Part shown: positions 61,290 through 64,000 of the stretch, in pieces
How the letters are laid out: each line of letters begins with the position of its first letter
Numbering within the stretch: position 1 is the first letter of the stretch
DNA from: Marinoscillum luteum
Lineage (GTDB): Bacteria; Bacteroidota; Bacteroidia; Cytophagales; Cyclobacteriaceae
NCBI RefSeq assembly: GCF_044005705.1
Contig: NZ_JBIPKE010000020.1
Location: forward strand, 868,001 to 932,000
Direction of reading: 5' to 3'
Length of the DNA stretch: 64,000 nt
Position numbers and translations under genes: made by a program
The notes under the pieces: generated by a model
Told to the model about the DNA's origin: nothing
The model's database searches: none
The model's input: only the letters and a program-made list of their open reading frames with translations

Positions 61290-62677
61290 AGTAAATACGT
61301 ATAAATTTCCTCCAGAGAGGTCTCTCCCTGCTCAAACTGTTCTATTGCACTCGTCATCAGACTACCATTTTCGGAGCTGTACTGATCAGGTTTTGAAAAA
61401 ATCAACTCCTTGTTGGTCTCCGTGATGTTGACCATTTCGTAAATAGCCATTCGCCCCTTGTAGCCTGTCCCATGGCATTCACTGCAACCAACGGGGGTAA
61501 AATAACAATCTATTTGGGAATTCTTCAAAATTTCTGGTAGCTGTGACAAATCTGATTGCCTGTGCTTGCATGCTGGACATAACCTCCTGAGCAATCGCTG
61601 GGCCACCGCTACATTCAGGGTATCCGCTATCAGATACTCCGGAATACCCATCTCCATAAGCCTGGAGATAATGCCAATGGCAGAGTTGGTGTGCAAGGTA
61701 GACATCACCAAATGACCCGTCATGGCTGCTCTGATCGCTATCCTGGCCGTATCCACATCCCGAATTTCACCCACCATGATAATGTCCGGATCCTGCCTCA
61801 AAAAAGTGCGCAGGGTGGTAGCGAAATCCAGTCCTACTTTTTCGTTTAACTGTACCTGGTTGATCCCGTCAAGCGTGTATTCTATGGGGTCTTCAATAGT
61901 GAGGATATTAGTAGTGGGCACATTGAGGTATTTCAATGCCCCGTAGAGTGTGGTGGTCTTCCCAGAACCGGTAGGTCCACTGATGAGCACCATGCCCTGG
62001 GGCCTGGAAATAGATTCCAGAAATAGCTTTATTTGACCCGCATTTAGTCCAAGCTGCCGAATATCCAGATTGGATGCATCACTGGATAACAACCTGAGAA
62101 CCACCTTCTCACCAAACAAAGTGGGCAGCACTGAAACCCTAATATCATATTGCCCCTTTGCATTTTTAATGAGGATGCGACCATCCTGAGGCAGGCGTTT
62201 CTCAGCAATATCCAGGTTGCTGATGATCTTGATCTTGTTGACATACTCATGATACTTCTCCTTTTTGAGTTCATACCGCTCGATCAGCTTACCATCCAAC
62301 CTCATCCTGATCCTGGACCGATCCTGATACTTTTCTATGTGGATGTCACTACAGCCAAGCTCATTGGCTTCCGAAATCATCTCGCCGATAAACTCATCAG
62401 AGTTTACATTGAGCGAGCGCACCGTGTCTCCCCCAGATCTGATGTAATACCTGGTGAGTTGACTATCTATCCACTCACTATCCGCAACCTCTATGTGTAT
62501 CTCCTTACCCGTGATGACGGAAAGTTGCCTTGCCAGCATTTCAGGTTCTTGAGCATCAGCGTACAACACCAAGCGCCTCCCTTCAGCCATCTTAGGGAAA
62601 ACCCGATATTTCCAGGCAATGGAAGTGGATAACTCTTTGATCAGATTAGAAGAAATAGGTGCTGACTGGTCCAACAT
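61286..62677 (-). CDS. gspE: Type II secretion / pilus assembly ATPase (GspE/PilB)
   Basis: Cytoplasmic hexameric ATPase that powers pseudopilus extension. From ATG 62677 it has 463 residues; the frame is open to 62728 but those codons would only lengthen an overlap with the peptidase gene. It shows an N-terminal GspE-N region, ELGCSDIHIE, Walker A SGPTGSGKTT (about 233-242), the Asp box, Walker B DIIMVGEIRD, the His box, and a four-Cys zinc site (CPAC, later CSEC in the C-terminal third). All catalytic motifs are intact. It overlaps both neighbours. Confidence 0.95.
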   Translation of the reverse strand: MLDQSAPISSNLIKELSTSIAWKYRVFPKMAEGRRLVLYADAQEPEMLARQLSVITGKEIHIEVADSEWIDSQLTRYYIRSGGDTVRSLNVNSDEFIGEMISEANELGCSDIHIEKYQDRSRIRMRLDGKLIERYELKKEKYHEYVNKIKIISNLDIAEKRLPQDGRILIKNAKGQYDIRVSVLPTLFGEKVVLRLLSSDASNLDIRQLGLNAGQIKLFLESISRPQGMVLISGPTGSGKTTTLYGALKYLNVPTTNILTIEDPIEYTLDGINQVQLNEKVGLDFATTLRTFLRQDPDIIMVGEIRDVDTARIAIRAAMTGHLVMSTLHTNSAIGIISRLMEMGIPEYLIADTLNVAVAQRLLRRLCPACKHRQSDLSQLPEILKNSQIDCYFTPVGCSECHGTGYKGRMAIYEMVNITETNKELIFSKPDQYSSENGSLMTSAIEQFEQGETSLEEIYTYLL

Positions 62678-63134
62678 AAATGTGAATAAATAAGGCGACA
62701 GTAAATATAGGGGCCAAAAACCCTGCAAGCGGAATCAAGTGCTGCTTTTTATACCTTTTGGATAGACGATTGGCCATCAAATGCATGCCAAGTGCTGAAA
62801 TCAGCCCGGCATTGAGCCAGATCACGAAATCAGGAAAATCGAAGTAAACCGATACAATCATTAGGTAGAATACATCCCCCAGACCGAACATACCTGAAAA
62901 ACTGAGCTGATTGCGCCAGCGAATCAGCAGCATAGAAAGACCAATAATAACAGCAAGGAACCCCCAATTGAATGCGAGGCCCCAGAGCGAGATGGGCTGC
63001 ACAAAAAAATGAAACAATACGGGCAGTACTGCAAAAAAAAGGATTAGGTACACATGTATACTTCTGCTATTAAAATCCTGCCAAAAAATCAGGAATGAGC
63101 AGAAGCTGAAAAGCAGGAGAAAAATCACATACAT
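62646..63134 (-). CDS. Minimal prepilin peptidase (A24 family)
   Basis: A 162-residue polytopic protein with about six membrane helices. The two family Asp residues appear in WQDFNSRSIHV (about residue 20) and GLGDVFYL (about 85), matching the D and GxGD sites of type IV prepilin peptidases. The N-terminal methylase domain with its zinc Cys pairs is missing, as in the short archaeal and CpaA-type enzymes. The ATG at 63134 overlaps the pseudopilin stop by one base (TGATG). It should process the three pilin-like proteins of this locus. Confidence 0.82.
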   Translation of the reverse strand: MYVIFLLLFSFCSFLIFWQDFNSRSIHVYLILFFAVLPVLFHFFVQPISLWGLAFNWGFLAVIIGLSMLLIRWRNQLSFSGMFGLGDVFYLMIVSVYFDFPDFVIWLNAGLISALGMHLMANRLSKRYKKQHLIPLAGFLAPIFTVALFIHIYVGPVSTYFF

Positions 63135-63547
63135 CAATCCTTTTGGGTCTCTATCATGTTTCCATCCTGATCGATCTCCCAGATATTCATCACTCCATCG
63201 CCATCAAAATCAACCTGAGCTGTGGCCCGAGCCACATAGGTAGTGGGCGTTGCCTCCAAGATTTCGATTAAGTAGTTCGCATTCCCAGCTTCCTCACTGA
63301 CTAACCCCTCCTGTTCAAATCCAATCTGGTCCAGGTTGTCACTAAACCTGGAGTACTCATAGTAATAGGTCTTTTGCAGGGTATGAACATGCTTCAGTGC
63401 CTGCTTGGCTTCTATGGATCTGGTGCGGGTAATGAGTGGCATCAGAGAGGGCAATGCCAATAACACCAGTATCCCGATGATCACCAACACTACCAGCAGT
63501 TCGGATAAGGTAAAGGCAGCCAGTCGCTTTTTATTCAGATTACTCAT
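63134..63547 (-). CDS. gspG: Major pseudopilin-like protein (GspG type)
   Basis: A 137-residue prepilin: basic leader MSNLNKKRLAA, cleavage A|FTLSELLVVLVIIGILV with Glu5 in the mature chain (Ser replaces the usual Ile/Val before it), a long hydrophobic helix, then a small globular domain. A DFDGDGVMNIWEID segment near the C-terminus resembles the calcium loop of GspG proteins or an EF-hand-like DxDGDG loop. It heads the secretion operon; the 178 bases upstream show nothing else, so a promoter is expected there. Confidence 0.85.
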   Translation of the reverse strand: MSNLNKKRLAAFTLSELLVVLVIIGILVLLALPSLMPLITRTRSIEAKQALKHVHTLQKTYYYEYSRFSDNLDQIGFEQEGLVSEEAGNANYLIEILEATPTTYVARATAQVDFDGDGVMNIWEIDQDGNMIETQKD

Positions 63548-63725
63548 AAGATTCCTTTGGACTTTTTTTCAAATTTAGGAAAATCCTCATTGGTTTAATC
63601 AATTGAGGAACTCCAATTTGGTGCGGGTGATGTATCCTTACCACATTTCCTCTGTGGATGATCTCAGGTACTGGTGAGAGCATGTGCTCGTTAGTATTTA
63701 AGTTGCAAAACTAAACCTGTTATTC

Positions 63726-64000
63726 TTATTGATCCTCCAGCTGATTGACGCGTTCCTTCAATGCAGCGATTTCCGCCTGTTGAGATTGATTCTGCTTATT
63801 CTGCTCAATCAAATAAAGCGTCAGTTCCTCGATCTTCTGAAGCAGTTTCATATTCAATTCGCCTACTTTTATACCATTCCTTAGCATCTCATCTTCAGAA
63901 GCAATTTCTGGCAGATGCTGATTTTCATTGATAAATGCCTCTGTCTCTTCAAGTGTTCGCAATTGATAGGAGCTCTCAAAGACAAAGTCGGCACCACCCA
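63726..64000 (-). CDS. Partial: secreted protein with tail-fibre-like C-terminal module
   Basis: Only the last 90 or so codons are in the window; the gene continues past base 64000. The visible end reads FVFESSYQLRTLEETEAFI, HLPEIAS, GELNMKLLQKIEELTLYLIE and a Gln-rich coiled coil, the same module as at 32285 and 46470. It lies just upstream of the pseudopilin gene on the same strand. Confidence 0.85.
   Translation of the reverse strand, partial: GGADFVFESSYQLRTLEETEAFINENQHLPEIASEDEMLRNGIKVGELNMKLLQKIEELTLYLIEQNKQNQSQQAEIAALKERVNQLEDQ

Noticed and set aside
62678..62728. Longer GspE start at 62728
   Set aside because: The added hydrophobic residues are unlike GspE N-termini and come from the end of the peptidase gene in another frame.
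1..64000. CRISPR arrays, tRNA, rRNA genes and intact insertion sequences
   Set aside because: Reading the intergenic regions showed no regularly spaced repeats, no cloverleaf with CCA-type end and no complete transposase; only the RAYT relic at 47757 was found. A covariance-model search could still find a divergent small RNA.

Overview
The window reads as chromosome of a Bacteroidota species, most likely a Cytophagales-type gliding or marine bacterium (inference). Support: a type IX secretion sorting domain on an M43 protease, SprB-like repeats, TPR-containing sensor kinases, YD-repeat proteins of the Bacteroidota type, TAnnTTTG-like promoters, and GC content around 45% with AT-rich intergenic stretches. 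No rRNA, tRNA or CRISPR array was seen.

Region 1 (169-9821, minus strand) is a respiratory operon, nuoHIJKLMN, tightly overlapped and followed six bases later by a long PurF-like amidophosphoribosyltransferase. nuoA-G are absent. NuoI carries a Lys/Pro/Ala-rich tail of about 100 residues. Region 2 (10102-14603) holds a small secreted protein, gluconokinase, and a secreted M43 metallopeptidase with a lipoprotein partner.

Region 3 (14643-23676, minus strand) is a sensor cluster. It has three paralogous TPR histidine kinases, two of them preceded by a paralogous small beta-rich protein behind near-identical promoters that carry the same palindrome. A 63-residue protein and a PAS kinase with six membrane segments follow. 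No response regulator is encoded here. Region 4 (24019-31975, plus strand) is a sigma-54 module: a DUF4382 lipoprotein, a DUF4142-like lipoprotein, a hybrid kinase and an NtrC-type regulator. A good -24/-12 promoter then precedes an envelope gene set (beta-barrel, 43-residue membrane protein, coiled-coil lipoprotein, PorT-like barrel).

Region 5 (32285-64000, almost all minus strand) is the most striking. The two halves of a type II secretion or type IV pilus-like machine (pseudopilin, prepilin peptidase, GspE, secretin, L/M/C-like proteins; then pilin-like proteins and GspF) flank about 19 kb of giant YD-repeat (Rhs/Tc-toxin-like) genes. One YD protein is a 2828-residue fusion ending in an HExxGH domain; its downstream neighbour, overlapping by 4 bp, is a membrane-anchored TIMP/NTR-like protein. 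The other is a split B/C pair ending in a His/Cys domain and followed directly by a lipoprotein. The arrangement suggests a toxin/immunity island embedded in, and possibly exported by, the secretion locus. A frameshifted RAYT transposase and a beheaded XRE regulator lie inside the island and mark past rearrangement.
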